From contig NZ_JBKEAA010000020.1 of NCBI RefSeq assembly GCF_047971665.1, forward strand, positions 1-64,000: a DNA stretch of 64,000 nucleotides. The letters are read 5' to 3'. Position 1 is the first letter of the stretch, and each line of letters begins with the position of its first letter. Positions 46,479-55,211 of this stretch are shown in pieces. The translations under genes were made by a program, and so were the position numbers. The notes below the pieces were generated by a model. The model was not told the DNA's origin and made no database searches. It worked only from the letters and a program-made list of their open reading frames with translations. The DNA is from Castellaniella sp047971665 (lineage in GTDB: Bacteria > Pseudomonadota > Gammaproteobacteria > Burkholderiales > Burkholderiaceae_B).

Positions 46479-47714
46479 ATGAATCAGAATCTCAAGAACG
46501 CAGCGATTGCTTCGCTGCTGGCGGGAGTGATCATTGCGCCCGTCTATGGGCTGCAGATCCTGCGCAAGGGCCAGGAAATCTACCTGCAACCCGAATGGAA
46601 AATGATCCTCGGCGGCATGCTGGCCGTCTTCGTGATCCAGCTCCTGACCGCCTGGGTGCGTCAGCGCCGGGCCAGTCGGGTCGCCACTCCTTCGCGGTTC
46701 CGCATCCCCGCCATCACCGACAAGTTCCGGCACAAGGCCATCCTGGTGCTGATCCTGTTCGCGCTGGCCTGGCCGTTTTTCACCGGCCGCGCGCAGGTGG
46801 ACATCGCCACCCTGGTACTCATCTACGTCATGCTCGGCCTGGGATTGAACATCGTGGTGGGCTTTGCCGGTCTGCTCGACCTGGGGTTCGTGGGGTTCTA
46901 CGCCACGGGCGCCTATACCTATGCCTTGCTGTACCACTGGGCGGGCTGGAGCTTCTGGGAGGCGCTGCCGTTCTCCGGCCTGGTGTCGGCATTGTTCGGT
47001 TTCGTGCTCGGTTTTCCAGTGTTGCGGCTGCGGGGCGATTACCTTGCCATCGTGACGCTGGGCTTCGGTGAAATCATCCGCCTGCTGCTCATCAACCTGA
47101 CCAGCTTCACCGGCGGTCCGGACGGGATTTCCGGCATTCCAAAGCCGTCCTTCCTGGGCTACCAGATGGTGCGCCGCTCGGTGGATGGTTCGCCGACCTT
47201 TCATGAGCTGATGGGCTGGACCTTCGACAGCCAGGACGTGGTGATCTATCTGTATCTGATGGCGCTGCTGCTGGTGCTGTTCACGCTGTATTTCACCAGC
47301 CGCCTGATCCGCATGCCGATCGGCCGTGCCTGGGAGGCCTTGCGCGAAGACGAGATTGCCTGCCGTTCCCTGGGCCTGAATCCGCGCAACATCAAGTTGT
47401 CGGCCTTTACCATGGGCGCCATGTTCGCGGGCTTCGGCGGGGCGTTCTTCGCCGCGCGCCAGGGGCTGGTCAATCCCGAATCCTTCACCTTCATCGAGTC
47501 GGCGCTGATCCTGGCAATCGTCGTGCTGGGGGGCATGGGCTCGCAGCTGGGGGTCATCCTGGCCGCCGTGCTGCTGACCGTGGTTCCCGAGATCGCACGC
47601 GAATTCGCTGAATACCGCATGCTGATCTTCGGCCTGGTCATGGTCGTCATGATGATCTGGCGCCCGCAGGGGCTGCTGCCGGTGAAACGTCCGCAAGTGG
47701 AATTGGAATCATGA
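46479..47714 (+). CDS. livM: branched-chain amino-acid ABC transporter permease
   Basis: A 411-residue permease. It has the long N-terminal extension usual for LivM (two helices before residue 95), then YVMLGLGLNIVVGFAGLLDLGFVGFYATGAY and the contact loop REDEIACRSLGLNPRNIKLSAFTMGA. It pairs with LivH. Its end overlaps livG as ATGA. Confidence 0.94.
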   Translation: MNQNLKNAAIASLLAGVIIAPVYGLQILRKGQEIYLQPEWKMILGGMLAVFVIQLLTAWVRQRRASRVATPSRFRIPAITDKFRHKAILVLILFALAWPFFTGRAQVDIATLVLIYVMLGLGLNIVVGFAGLLDLGFVGFYATGAYTYALLYHWAGWSFWEALPFSGLVSALFGFVLGFPVLRLRGDYLAIVTLGFGEIIRLLLINLTSFTGGPDGISGIPKPSFLGYQMVRRSVDGSPTFHELMGWTFDSQDVVIYLYLMALLLVLFTLYFTSRLIRMPIGRAWEALREDEIACRSLGLNPRNIKLSAFTMGAMFAGFGGAFFAARQGLVNPESFTFIESALILAIVVLGGMGSQLGVILAAVLLTVVPEIAREFAEYRMLIFGLVMVVMMIWRPQGLLPVKRPQVELES

Positions 47715-48475
47715 GTGAAACTTTGTTGAAGGTCAGCGGACTGACCATGCAGTTCGGCGGCCTGCTGGCGGTCGATCAGGTGGAATTCGACGTGCGTCGC
47801 GACGAGGTTTTTGCCATCATCGGCCCCAATGGCGCCGGCAAGACGACCGTCTTCAACTGCGTGGGCGGCTTCTACAGGCCGACGACGGGCGACATCATCA
47901 TGGACGGCAAGGCCATCACGGGCCTGCCCAGCCACAAGGTCGCCCGCCATGGACTGGTGCGCACGTTCCAGAATGTGCGCCTGTTCAAGAACCTGACGGT
48001 GCTCGAAAACCTCATGGTGGCGCAACACACCTTGATGCAGACCGGTTTGTTGCAGGGGCTGCTGAAGCTGCCTTCGTTCAAGCATTCCGAAGCCGAGGCC
48101 AAAAAACGTGCAGTGCAATGGCTGGATTTTATGGACATCCGCCAGTACGCCAATCGCGAAGCCGGCAATCTGGCCTATGGTCATCAGCGCCGTCTCGAAA
48201 TCGCCCGCTGCATGATCACTCAGCCGCGCCTGCTGATGCTCGATGAGCCGGCCGCCGGTCTGAATCCCCAGGAAAAGCGCGATCTGCAGGCCTTGATCGA
48301 TCAATTGCGGCGCGAATTCGGTGTGGCCGTGCTGCTGATCGAGCACGACATGAGCCTGGTGATGGGCGTGTCCGACCGGATTCTGGTCATGGAACACGGC
48401 AAGCCCATCACGACCGGCCAGCCCGACGAAGTCCGCGCGGATCCCCGCGTCATCAAAGCTTATCTGGGGGAATGA
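47711..48475 (+). CDS. livG: branched-chain amino-acid ABC transporter ATPase
   Basis: A 254-residue ATPase. Walker A GPNGAGKTT, Q loop RTFQNVRLF, degenerate signature LAYGHQRRLEIARC (typical of LivG), Walker B LLMLDEPAAGLNP, switch LIEHDM. It overlaps livM and livF by four bases each. Confidence 0.94.
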   Translation: MSETLLKVSGLTMQFGGLLAVDQVEFDVRRDEVFAIIGPNGAGKTTVFNCVGGFYRPTTGDIIMDGKAITGLPSHKVARHGLVRTFQNVRLFKNLTVLENLMVAQHTLMQTGLLQGLLKLPSFKHSEAEAKKRAVQWLDFMDIRQYANREAGNLAYGHQRRLEIARCMITQPRLLMLDEPAAGLNPQEKRDLQALIDQLRREFGVAVLLIEHDMSLVMGVSDRILVMEHGKPITTGQPDEVRADPRVIKAYLGE

Positions 48476-49179
48476 CCGTGCTCAAACTCGAAAACGTCAG
48501 CACGTTCTACGGGGCCATCCAGGCTCTGAACGATGTATCCGTGGAGGTCAATCAAGGAGAAATCGTCACCTTGATCGGGGCCAATGGCGCGGGCAAGACC
48601 ACGTTGCTCATGACGGTCTGCGGCAATCCGCGCGCCAGCGCCGGCAAGATCACTTTCCTGGATCAGGAGATCACGCAGGAACCGACCCACGTCGTCATGC
48701 AGCGCGGGATCGCCATCTCGCCGGAAGGCCGGCGCGTGTTTCCCGACCTGACGGTGGCGGAAAACCTGAACATGGGGGCGTTCTTCCTGAACCGGACTCT
48801 GACCGAAGAAGGCATGGAGCATGTCTTCAATCTGTTTCCGCGCCTGCGTGAACGCGCCAATCAGCGGGCGGGCACGATGTCCGGCGGTGAACAGCAGATG
48901 CTGGCCATCGGCCGGGCATTGATGACGCGCCCCAAGCTGCTGCTGCTGGACGAGCCGACACTGGGGCTGGCGCCGCTGATCATCGCGCAGATTTTCGACA
49001 TCATCCGCACCATCCGCGAGGAGGGGGTGACGGTGTTCCTGGTCGAGCAGAATGCCAACAAGGCGTTGCAGGTGGCCGACCGAGGCTACGTCCTGGAAAC
49101 CGGCAAGGTCGTGCTGGCCGACACGGGGGTCAATCTGCTCAGCAACGACGAGGTCCGCAAGGCCTATCTGGGCGCCTGA
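48472..49179 (+). CDS. livF: branched-chain amino-acid ABC transporter ATPase
   Basis: A 235-residue ATPase. Walker A GANGAGKTT, signature MSGGEQQMLAIGRA, Walker B LLLLDEPTLGLAP, switch LVEQNANKAL. It is the last gene of the liv operon, followed by a long hairpin. Confidence 0.94.
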   Translation: MTVLKLENVSTFYGAIQALNDVSVEVNQGEIVTLIGANGAGKTTLLMTVCGNPRASAGKITFLDQEITQEPTHVVMQRGIAISPEGRRVFPDLTVAENLNMGAFFLNRTLTEEGMEHVFNLFPRLRERANQRAGTMSGGEQQMLAIGRALMTRPKLLLLDEPTLGLAPLIIAQIFDIIRTIREEGVTVFLVEQNANKALQVADRGYVLETGKVVLADTGVNLLSNDEVRKAYLGA

Positions 49180-49230
49180 GAATCTCGCGGGCTCCGATTC
49201 CCACGTCGCCGCTTGCAGGCGGCTCCGATC

Positions 49231-49275
49231 GTCCTGTACACAAGACAGCCCGCAGGGGCTGTCTTGTGTCAGGAC
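49231..49275. terminator. long hairpin between livF and the convergent GST gene
   Basis: ACACAAGACAGCCC at 49238-49251 pairs perfectly with 49256-49269 across GCAG; GTCCTG (49231-49236) and CAGGAC (49270-49275) extend it beyond a one-base bulge. The GST stop codon is inside the right arm. No U tract on either strand. Confidence 0.6.
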
Positions 49276-49880
49276 AATCCCTGTGATTTGAGGGCGGATT
49301 GGACGGCGGGGTCGGCGCGCAGGCGGGTCTGGAATGCGCGCAGCTCATCCTGGCCGGGCAGCGGGATTTCCTTGAGATCCGCCCACATGAGCAGGACGAA
49401 CAGGTAGGCGTCGGCGACGGAACGCTTGCCGGTCAGCCAATCGCGTCCGCGCAGGCGGTCGTTGGCGAATGCGAACAGGCTTTGGAGTTTTTCGGCGGCT
49501 TTGCCCGCCACGATCCGGGCCTGCGCCTCATCGCCATTGGTGTAATAGGCCGGGCCGAAGACCAGGCCGAATGTCTTGTGCACGTCGGCATTGCAGAAGG
49601 CCAGCCAGCGGCGCGTCTGCGCCCGTTCGCGCGGCGTGTCGCCCAGCAGGCCGGCCTCCGGGTTCAGCTCGGCTAGGTAATTCAGGATGGCCGCGCTCTG
49701 GGTCAGCACGAAGTCGCCATCCACCAGCGTCGGGACCGCGCCCAGCGGATTGAGCGCCAGGTAGTCGGCTTCTTTGGTCTGTTCGCGGGTCAGGCGCACG
49801 GCCTCGTAGGGTTTGCCGATCCATTCGAGCGCAATGTGGCTCGCCAGGGGACAGGCGCCAGGAAAATAATAGAGTTTCAT
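49269..49880 (-). CDS. glutathione S-transferase family protein
   Basis: A 203-residue cytosolic GST of beta-class appearance: MKLYYFPGACPLASHIALEWIGKPYE has the catalytic Cys10 and the following motif of bacterial GSTs, NPLGAVPTLVDGDFVLTQSAAILNYL the glutathione site, and RSVADAYLFVLLMWA the C-terminal N-capping box. Likely role is detoxification or disulfide reduction with glutathione. The start at 49880 is fixed by homology; the open frame continues 25 codons upstream. Confidence 0.87.
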   Translation of the reverse strand: MKLYYFPGACPLASHIALEWIGKPYEAVRLTREQTKEADYLALNPLGAVPTLVDGDFVLTQSAAILNYLAELNPEAGLLGDTPRERAQTRRWLAFCNADVHKTFGLVFGPAYYTNGDEAQARIVAGKAAEKLQSLFAFANDRLRGRDWLTGKRSVADAYLFVLLMWADLKEIPLPGQDELRAFQTRLRADPAVQSALKSQGLS

Positions 49881-50002
49881 CGGAGTGATCAGGATAAAAG
49901 GGAAGGGTCGTTTCGAGTTATACCACCATGGCGAGGCCGCGTGCGGGCCGGCCATGAGGTAGACTATCCTGCTGACGCTGTTTTTCGACGAGGCCTCTTT
50001 CC

Positions 50003-50983
50003 GTGGAACCCCTGCGTATTGTTTTCCTGGACCGGGATTCCCTGCCGGCGACAGAGAATTTCATGGGCCCGGAGACGCCCCACGACCTGGTGCAGTACCC
50101 GCGCACCACGCCCGATCAGGTGATCGGGCGCATCCGTGACGCCGATATCGTGATCGTCAACAAGGTTGTGCTCGATGCCGTCGCGATCGCGGCAGCGCCG
50201 CGCCTGCGCATGATCGCGGTCGCCGCGACCGGCACCGACAATGTTGACCTGGAGGCCTGCAATCAGCGCGCCATCGTCGTGTCCAATGTGCGCGATTATG
50301 CCGTGCATACGGTGCCGGAACATACGTTCGCCCTGATGCTGGCCCTGCAGCGCAACCTGCTTGCCTATCGCCAGTCGGTCCGTGAGGGCCGCTGGCAGGA
50401 AAGCGGCCAATTCTGCTATTTCGATTTTCCCGTGCGCGATCTGGCCGGATCGACACTGGGCATCATCGGCCGGGGCGCGTTGGGCGAGGCCGTGGCCGGG
50501 ATCGCCCGCGCCTTCGGCATGCATGTCCAGTTTGCCGCGCGGCGCGGCGCGGGCAAGCCGGGCGACGACTACGTCGACTTCGAGCAGGTGCTGCGCACCA
50601 GCGATGTGATCAGCCTGCATTGCCCGCTCAACGCGCAGACTCGCGGCATGATCGGCGCGGCCGAGTTCGTTCTGATGGAGCGCAGGCCGTTGCTCGTGAA
50701 TACGGGGCGCGGCGGCCTGGTCGATGAGCACGCCCTGGAACACGCGCTGCGCAACGGCCAGATCAGCGGGGCGGGGTTCGACGTCTCGTCCCAGGAGCCG
50801 CCCGCGCCGGATCATCCCCTGATGCGTCTGCTGGACCATCCGAACTTCATTCTGACCCCACACGTGGCCTGGGCCAGCGAGTCCGCCATCCGGACCGTGA
50901 TTCAGCAGGTGCGTGCAAACATCGACGCGTTTCTGCGCGATGAGCCGCGCAGCATGGTCGCCGGCCGGCGCGCCGTCCCCTGA
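50003..50983 (+). CDS. D-2-hydroxyacid dehydrogenase (glycerate/hydroxypyruvate type)
   Basis: A 326-residue NAD(P)-dependent enzyme beginning at GTG. The substrate domain has VAATGTDNVDLEAC, the nucleotide domain GIIGRGALGEAVAGIA, then catalytic Arg in LVNTGRGGLVDE, Glu in FDVSSQEPP and His in LTPHVAWAS. Family reactions include hydroxypyruvate or glyoxylate reduction. It is 18 bases before epd, so an erythronate-4-phosphate (PdxB-like) role is conceivable, but PdxB's C-terminal dimerisation domain is absent. Confidence 0.83.
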   Translation: MEPLRIVFLDRDSLPATENFMGPETPHDLVQYPRTTPDQVIGRIRDADIVIVNKVVLDAVAIAAAPRLRMIAVAATGTDNVDLEACNQRAIVVSNVRDYAVHTVPEHTFALMLALQRNLLAYRQSVREGRWQESGQFCYFDFPVRDLAGSTLGIIGRGALGEAVAGIARAFGMHVQFAARRGAGKPGDDYVDFEQVLRTSDVISLHCPLNAQTRGMIGAAEFVLMERRPLLVNTGRGGLVDEHALEHALRNGQISGAGFDVSSQEPPAPDHPLMRLLDHPNFILTPHVAWASESAIRTVIQQVRANIDAFLRDEPRSMVAGRRAVP

Positions 50984-51001
50984 ACCGCGAAGCCGCCTCT
51001 C

Positions 51002-52111
51002 ATGTCTTCCGATTGCCCTGAAGCCTCAGCCATTCGCCCCTTGCGGGTCGCCATCAACGGCTATGGCAGGATCGGTCGTTGCGTGCTGCGCGCATGGATG
51101 GAATCCGCGCACCGGCACCGCCTGCGCATCGTGGCGATCAATGAGCCGGCCGACCTGGAGTCCATGGCGTACCTGACCCGCTTCGATTCGACGCATGGCG
51201 TCTTTCCGGGGGCCGTCGGCGTGATCGATGGCGGGCTCTGCATCGCGGGGCAGGCGATTTCTGTCTTTCATGCGCGAGAACCCGCTGACGGTCCCTGGAA
51301 CTCACTGGAATTCGACCTGCTGCTGGAATGCTCCGGCGCCTTTTCCACCCGCGACGCGTTGCAGACCTTTCTGGATGCCGGCTGCCCACGGGTTCTGGTT
51401 TCGCATCCCGGCAAGAGCGCAGCCGACGTGGACAGCACCATCGTTCACGGCATCAATGACGATGAACTGCAGGCCGGGCAGCGCATTGTGTCGGCGGCCT
51501 CGTGCACGACTAATGCCGCCGTGCCGATCCTGGATCTGCTGGAGCGTCATCTGGGCGTGGACAACGCTTTCCTGACCACACTGCATTCAGTCATGAACGA
51601 TCAGCCCATGATCGATGGCTATCACCATGCCGATCTGCGCCGCACCCGCTCGGCCATGCAGTCGATCGTGCCGGTCGCGACGGGCCTGGCCCAGGGCATC
51701 GAACGCCTGCTGCCGGGCCTGGCGGGCCGCATCCAGGCCAAAGCGGTGCGGGTTCCGATCCTCAACGTCTCGGCCATCGATCTGGCCGTCAATCTGCGCC
51801 GGGACACGACGCAAGACGCGCTGAATGCTCTTTTTGCAGAGGCGGCGCGGGCGCGGCCGGATCTGATCGCCTGTACCAATCTGCCCCATGCTTCTGTGGA
51901 CTTCAATCACGATTCGCACTCGGCCGTCGTCGACCTGGGACAGACCCGGGTCAATCAAGGCCGGTTCGTCAATCTGCTGATCTGGTTCGACAACGAATGG
52001 GGCTTCGCCAACCGGATGCTCGACGTGGCGCGATGCTGGGCGGATCGATGCCCGCCTTCCGACACGCTGACGCGAGAACCCGTTCCCCCATCCTCATTTT
52101 CTGGAGTTTGA
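51002..52111 (+). CDS. epd: erythrose-4-phosphate dehydrogenase (GAPDH family)
   Basis: A 369-residue GAPDH-fold enzyme. RVAINGYGRIGRCVLRA and AINEPADLESMAYLTRFDSTHG at the start, catalytic Cys in SAASCTTNAAVP, then SVMNDQPMIDGYHHADLRRTRSAMQSIVPV and SVDFNHDSHSAVVDLGQTRV, which are closer to Epd than to glycolytic GAPDH. Epd oxidises erythrose-4-phosphate towards pyridoxal phosphate. It has a 15-residue C-terminal tail beyond the usual end. It lies between the hydroxyacid dehydrogenase gene and fumC, four bases before the latter. Confidence 0.82.
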   Translation: MSSDCPEASAIRPLRVAINGYGRIGRCVLRAWMESAHRHRLRIVAINEPADLESMAYLTRFDSTHGVFPGAVGVIDGGLCIAGQAISVFHAREPADGPWNSLEFDLLLECSGAFSTRDALQTFLDAGCPRVLVSHPGKSAADVDSTIVHGINDDELQAGQRIVSAASCTTNAAVPILDLLERHLGVDNAFLTTLHSVMNDQPMIDGYHHADLRRTRSAMQSIVPVATGLAQGIERLLPGLAGRIQAKAVRVPILNVSAIDLAVNLRRDTTQDALNALFAEAARARPDLIACTNLPHASVDFNHDSHSAVVDLGQTRVNQGRFVNLLIWFDNEWGFANRMLDVARCWADRCPPSDTLTREPVPPSSFSGV

Positions 52112-52115
52112 CATC

Positions 52116-53519
52116 ATGGCTGAAAGCCGGACAGAAACCGATTCCATGGGCGCCATCGAGGTGCCTTCCGCCCACTACTGGGGCGCTCAGACGCAGCGTT
52201 CCATTCAGAATTTTCCGATCGGTGTGGCCCGATTCCGCTGGCAGCCTCCCGTGATCCGCGCCCTGGGCGTACTGAAAAAGGCCGCCGCCCAGGCCAATGC
52301 CGAACTGGGCGAATTGCCGGCCGACATCGGCAAGCTGATTGTGCAGGCCGCTGACGAGGTCATCGAAGGCAAGCTCGACGGCGAGTTCCCGCTGGTAGTG
52401 TTCCAGACCGGATCGGGCACCCAGTCGAACATGAATGCCAACGAGGTCATTTCCAACCGCGCCATCGAGATCGCCGGCGGGCAGGTGGGCTCCAAGACGC
52501 CGGTGCACCCGAACGATCACGTCAATCGCGGCCAATCGTCCAATGATACGTTCCCCACGGCGATGCATATCGCCGTGGCCGAGGAACTGGCGCGCCATTT
52601 CTTCCCCTCCGTCGGCCGTCTGCGCGCCACGCTCGATGCCAAGGCCAAGGCCTTCGAGGACATCGTCAAGACCGGCCGCACTCATTTGCAGGATGCCACG
52701 CCGATCACGCTGGGCCAGGAAATCAGCGCCTGGGTTGCGCAGATCGATTTCGCCCTGGATACGGTCCAGTCGGCGCTGCCCGGGGTCTATGACCTGGCGA
52801 TCGGCGGCACGGCTGTGGGGACCGGCCTGAATGCGCATCCGCGTTTCGGCGAACTGGCGGCGGCCCGCATCGCCGACATCACCGGGCTGCCTTTCCGCAG
52901 TGCGGAAAACAAATTCTTCGCGCTGTCGGCTCACGATGCGCTGGTGAGCCTTTCGGCGGCGTTGCGCACCCTGGCCGGTGCGTTGATGAAAATCGCCAAC
53001 GACGTGCGCTGGCTGGCCAGCGGCCCTCGCTGCGGCATCGGCGAGCTGCTGATTCCGGAAAACGAACCGGGATCCTCCATCATGCCGGGCAAGGTCAATC
53101 CCACCCAATGCGAGGCCATGACGATGGTCTGCGCCCAGGTCTATGGCAACGATGCCGCCGTGGCCTTCGCCGGGTCCCAGGGCAATTTTCAGCTGAACGT
53201 CTACAAGCCGGTCATGGTGCACAATGTGCTCGAAAGCATCGGTCTGTTGGCCGACGCCTGCTTGTCTTTCGACGAACACTGCGCCACGGGCATCGAGCCC
53301 AACTTGCCGCGGATCGAGGAAAACCTGAAAAAGAACCTGATGCTGGTGACGGCCCTGAACCGCCACATCGGCTACGACAAGGCAGCCGCGATCGCCAAGA
53401 AAGCCCACAAGGAACACAGCACCTTGCGGGAAGCCGCGCTGGCGCTGGGCTTTCTGAATGATGCGCAGTACGATGAATGGATCGTCCCGCTCGATATGAC
53501 GCACCCCAGCGAAAAATAA
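52116..53519 (+). CDS. fumC: class II fumarate hydratase
   Basis: A 467-residue iron-independent fumarase of the TCA cycle. TGSGTQSNMNANEV, VHPNDHVNRGQSSNDTFPTAMHI, GRTHLQDATPITLGQE and the signature GSSIMPGKVNPTQCEAM are present. A start at 52116 gives MAESRTETDSMGAIEVPS, the usual opening. It appears co-transcribed with epd. Confidence 0.96.
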   Translation: MAESRTETDSMGAIEVPSAHYWGAQTQRSIQNFPIGVARFRWQPPVIRALGVLKKAAAQANAELGELPADIGKLIVQAADEVIEGKLDGEFPLVVFQTGSGTQSNMNANEVISNRAIEIAGGQVGSKTPVHPNDHVNRGQSSNDTFPTAMHIAVAEELARHFFPSVGRLRATLDAKAKAFEDIVKTGRTHLQDATPITLGQEISAWVAQIDFALDTVQSALPGVYDLAIGGTAVGTGLNAHPRFGELAAARIADITGLPFRSAENKFFALSAHDALVSLSAALRTLAGALMKIANDVRWLASGPRCGIGELLIPENEPGSSIMPGKVNPTQCEAMTMVCAQVYGNDAAVAFAGSQGNFQLNVYKPVMVHNVLESIGLLADACLSFDEHCATGIEPNLPRIEENLKKNLMLVTALNRHIGYDKAAAIAKKAHKEHSTLREAALALGFLNDAQYDEWIVPLDMTHPSEK

Positions 53520-53529
53520 GGCGGGACGT

Positions 53530-53553
53530 GCAACGGCCCTGGCGGGCTGTTGC
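53530..53553 (+). terminator. hairpin after fumC
   Basis: GCAACGGCCC at 53530-53539 pairs with GGGCTGTTGC at 53544-53553 (one G-U) across TGGC, 11 bases past the fumC stop. No U tract follows. Confidence 0.45.
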
Positions 53554-53650
53554 GCGCCAGCCGAATCGAATCCGGACCGCGCACAGGCGGCGAGGTGGCG
53601 GGAGGCAACGGCTGGAGATCTCCTGACAGGGAATCCGCAAGGCAGGCACC

Positions 53651-54031
53651 ATGAAATCGCCCGTACAGATCAAGCGTGTATACGAAGAACCCGAAAATAC
53701 CGACGGCCTGCGCGTATTCATCGACCGGCTCTGGCCGCGCGGCCTGTCCAAGGCTGCGCTCAAGTATGATCTGTGGTGCAAGGATCTGGCTCCCAGTCCG
53801 GCCTTGCGGACCTGGTTTGGTCACAAGCCGGAGCACTGGGAGGGTTTTCGCCACGATTACGCCGCCGAATTGCAGGATGCGCAGGCACAGGCCCGCATGG
53901 GCGAGGTTTTCCAGGCGGCCCGGGGCCGGCGCATCACCCTGGTTTTCGGCGCCAAGGATCTGGAACATAATCACGCATTGATTCTGGCGGAGGCGATGAA
54001 CGACTACGCCAGGCGTCATTCTGTCGGCTGA
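53651..54031 (+). CDS. DUF488 family protein
   Basis: A 126-residue protein with the DUF488 pattern: IKRVYEEPENTDGLRVFIDRLWPRGLSKA, W.KDLAPSPALRTWFGH, and ITLVFGAKDLEHNHALIL. Function is unknown; some members lie near stress or heavy-metal genes. It precedes nfeD by 65 bases in the same direction and may share its transcript. Confidence 0.85.
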   Translation: MKSPVQIKRVYEEPENTDGLRVFIDRLWPRGLSKAALKYDLWCKDLAPSPALRTWFGHKPEHWEGFRHDYAAELQDAQAQARMGEVFQAARGRRITLVFGAKDLEHNHALILAEAMNDYARRHSVG

Positions 54032-54096
54032 CCGAATCGACGCCGATGCCGTTGCGGCCTGCGCCGGGAGGCCGACCCTATGCTTGGGGAAGAGAG

Positions 54097-54426
54097 ATGC
54101 TGTTGGTTTATTTCGGCTCCCAGTCGGTCTGGGCGCTGTCGCTGTTGGGATTGATTCTGCTGTTGGCCGTGATCATCGCCATCCAGGCGCATCGCGGCCG
54201 TGCCAGGGGCGGCAACGAAGAACTGCCCGGCATGATCGGTGAGGTCGTCCAGGCCTCCGACATCCGGGGCAGGGCGCGCGCCCTGGTGCGCGGCGAGATC
54301 TGGCAGGTGCATGCGGACATGCGCCTGATGCCGGGTCAGACCGTGCGCGTCCGGGCCGAACGCGGCCTGATATTGGAAGTCGAACCCGTCCCCGAGCGGG
54401 ATGTTTCTCCGGGAGAACCCACATGA
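54097..54426 (+). CDS. NfeD-like membrane protein
   Basis: A 109-residue short NfeD protein: one membrane helix (about 8-28, SVWALSLLGLILLLAVIIAI) and a C-terminal OB-fold domain (PGMIGEVVQASDIRGRARALVRGEIWQVHADM). Short NfeD proteins pair with SPFH-domain partners, here the slipin gene that overlaps it as ATGA. The ATG at 54097 has GGGGAAGAG upstream; a longer frame starts at 54046. Confidence 0.8.
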   Translation: MLLVYFGSQSVWALSLLGLILLLAVIIAIQAHRGRARGGNEELPGMIGEVVQASDIRGRARALVRGEIWQVHADMRLMPGQTVRVRAERGLILEVEPVPERDVSPGEPT

Positions 54427-55211
54427 TGTTTCTGGAACTGGATACGGGCTTGAGCCTGGGCATCCTCGCCCTCCTGCTGTTCGTGCTGTTCAAGCTGTTC
54501 CGCATTCTGCGCGAATATGAGCGCGCCGTGATCTTCACCCTGGGCCGGTACACCAGCACCAAAGGACCGGGGCTGATCATCGTGATTCCCTTTCTGCAGC
54601 AGGCGGTGCGGGTGGACATGCGCGTGGTGACGCTGGATATTCCCCCTCAGGATGTGATTTCCCGAGACAACGTCTCGGTCCAGGTCAATGCCGTGGTGTA
54701 TTTTCGGGTGGTCGAGCCCGCCAAGGCCATCATTCAGGTCGAACGCTACCTGGAGGCCACCAGCCAGCTGGCGCAGACGACGCTCAGGGCTGTGCTGGGC
54801 AAGCATGAGCTCGACGAGATGCTGGCCGAGCGCGAAAAACTGAACCAGGACGTGCAGACCATTCTGGATGCCCAGACCGATGGCTGGGGCATCAAGGTCA
54901 CCAATGTCGAAATCAAGGATATCGGCCTGAACGAGACCATGGTGCGCGCCATGGCGCGCCAAGCCGAGGCCGAGCGCGATCGCCGTGCCAAGGTCATCCA
55001 CGCCGAAGGGGAACGTCAGGCGGCTCAGGCGCTGGCCGATGCAGCCAATACCCTGTCCCAGGAACCGGCCTCCATGCAGCTGCGCTATCTCGAAACGCTG
55101 GCGCAGGTCGCGGGTGACAAATCGTCGACGCTGGTCTTCCCGATTCCCATCGATCTGCTGGCGGGGTTCATCGGGACGCCGAATCCGCCTCGGCCAGAAG
55201 CTGACCGATGA
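54423..55211 (+). CDS. slipin (SPFH/stomatin family) membrane protein
   Basis: A 262-residue protein: an N-terminal membrane hairpin (about 8-26), the SPFH/band 7 domain (YERAVIFTLGRYTSTKGPGL, DVISRDNVSVQVNAVVYFRV, TLRAVLGKHELDEMLAEREKLN), and a coiled-coil rich in Ala/Glu (AEAERDRRAKVIHAEGERQAAQALADAA). Slipins assemble membrane microdomains, usually with an NfeD partner, which it overlaps by four bases. The 3' end overlaps the convergent thioredoxin-fold gene by 44 bases. Confidence 0.9.
   Translation: MMFLELDTGLSLGILALLLFVLFKLFRILREYERAVIFTLGRYTSTKGPGLIIVIPFLQQAVRVDMRVVTLDIPPQDVISRDNVSVQVNAVVYFRVVEPAKAIIQVERYLEATSQLAQTTLRAVLGKHELDEMLAEREKLNQDVQTILDAQTDGWGIKVTNVEIKDIGLNETMVRAMARQAEAERDRRAKVIHAEGERQAAQALADAANTLSQEPASMQLRYLETLAQVAGDKSSTLVFPIPIDLLAGFIGTPNPPRPEADR

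Noticed and set aside
50003..50983. Calling the hydroxyacid dehydrogenase PdxB outright
   Set aside because: The protein is 326 residues and lacks the C-terminal PdxB dimerisation domain; only the position beside epd argues for it.
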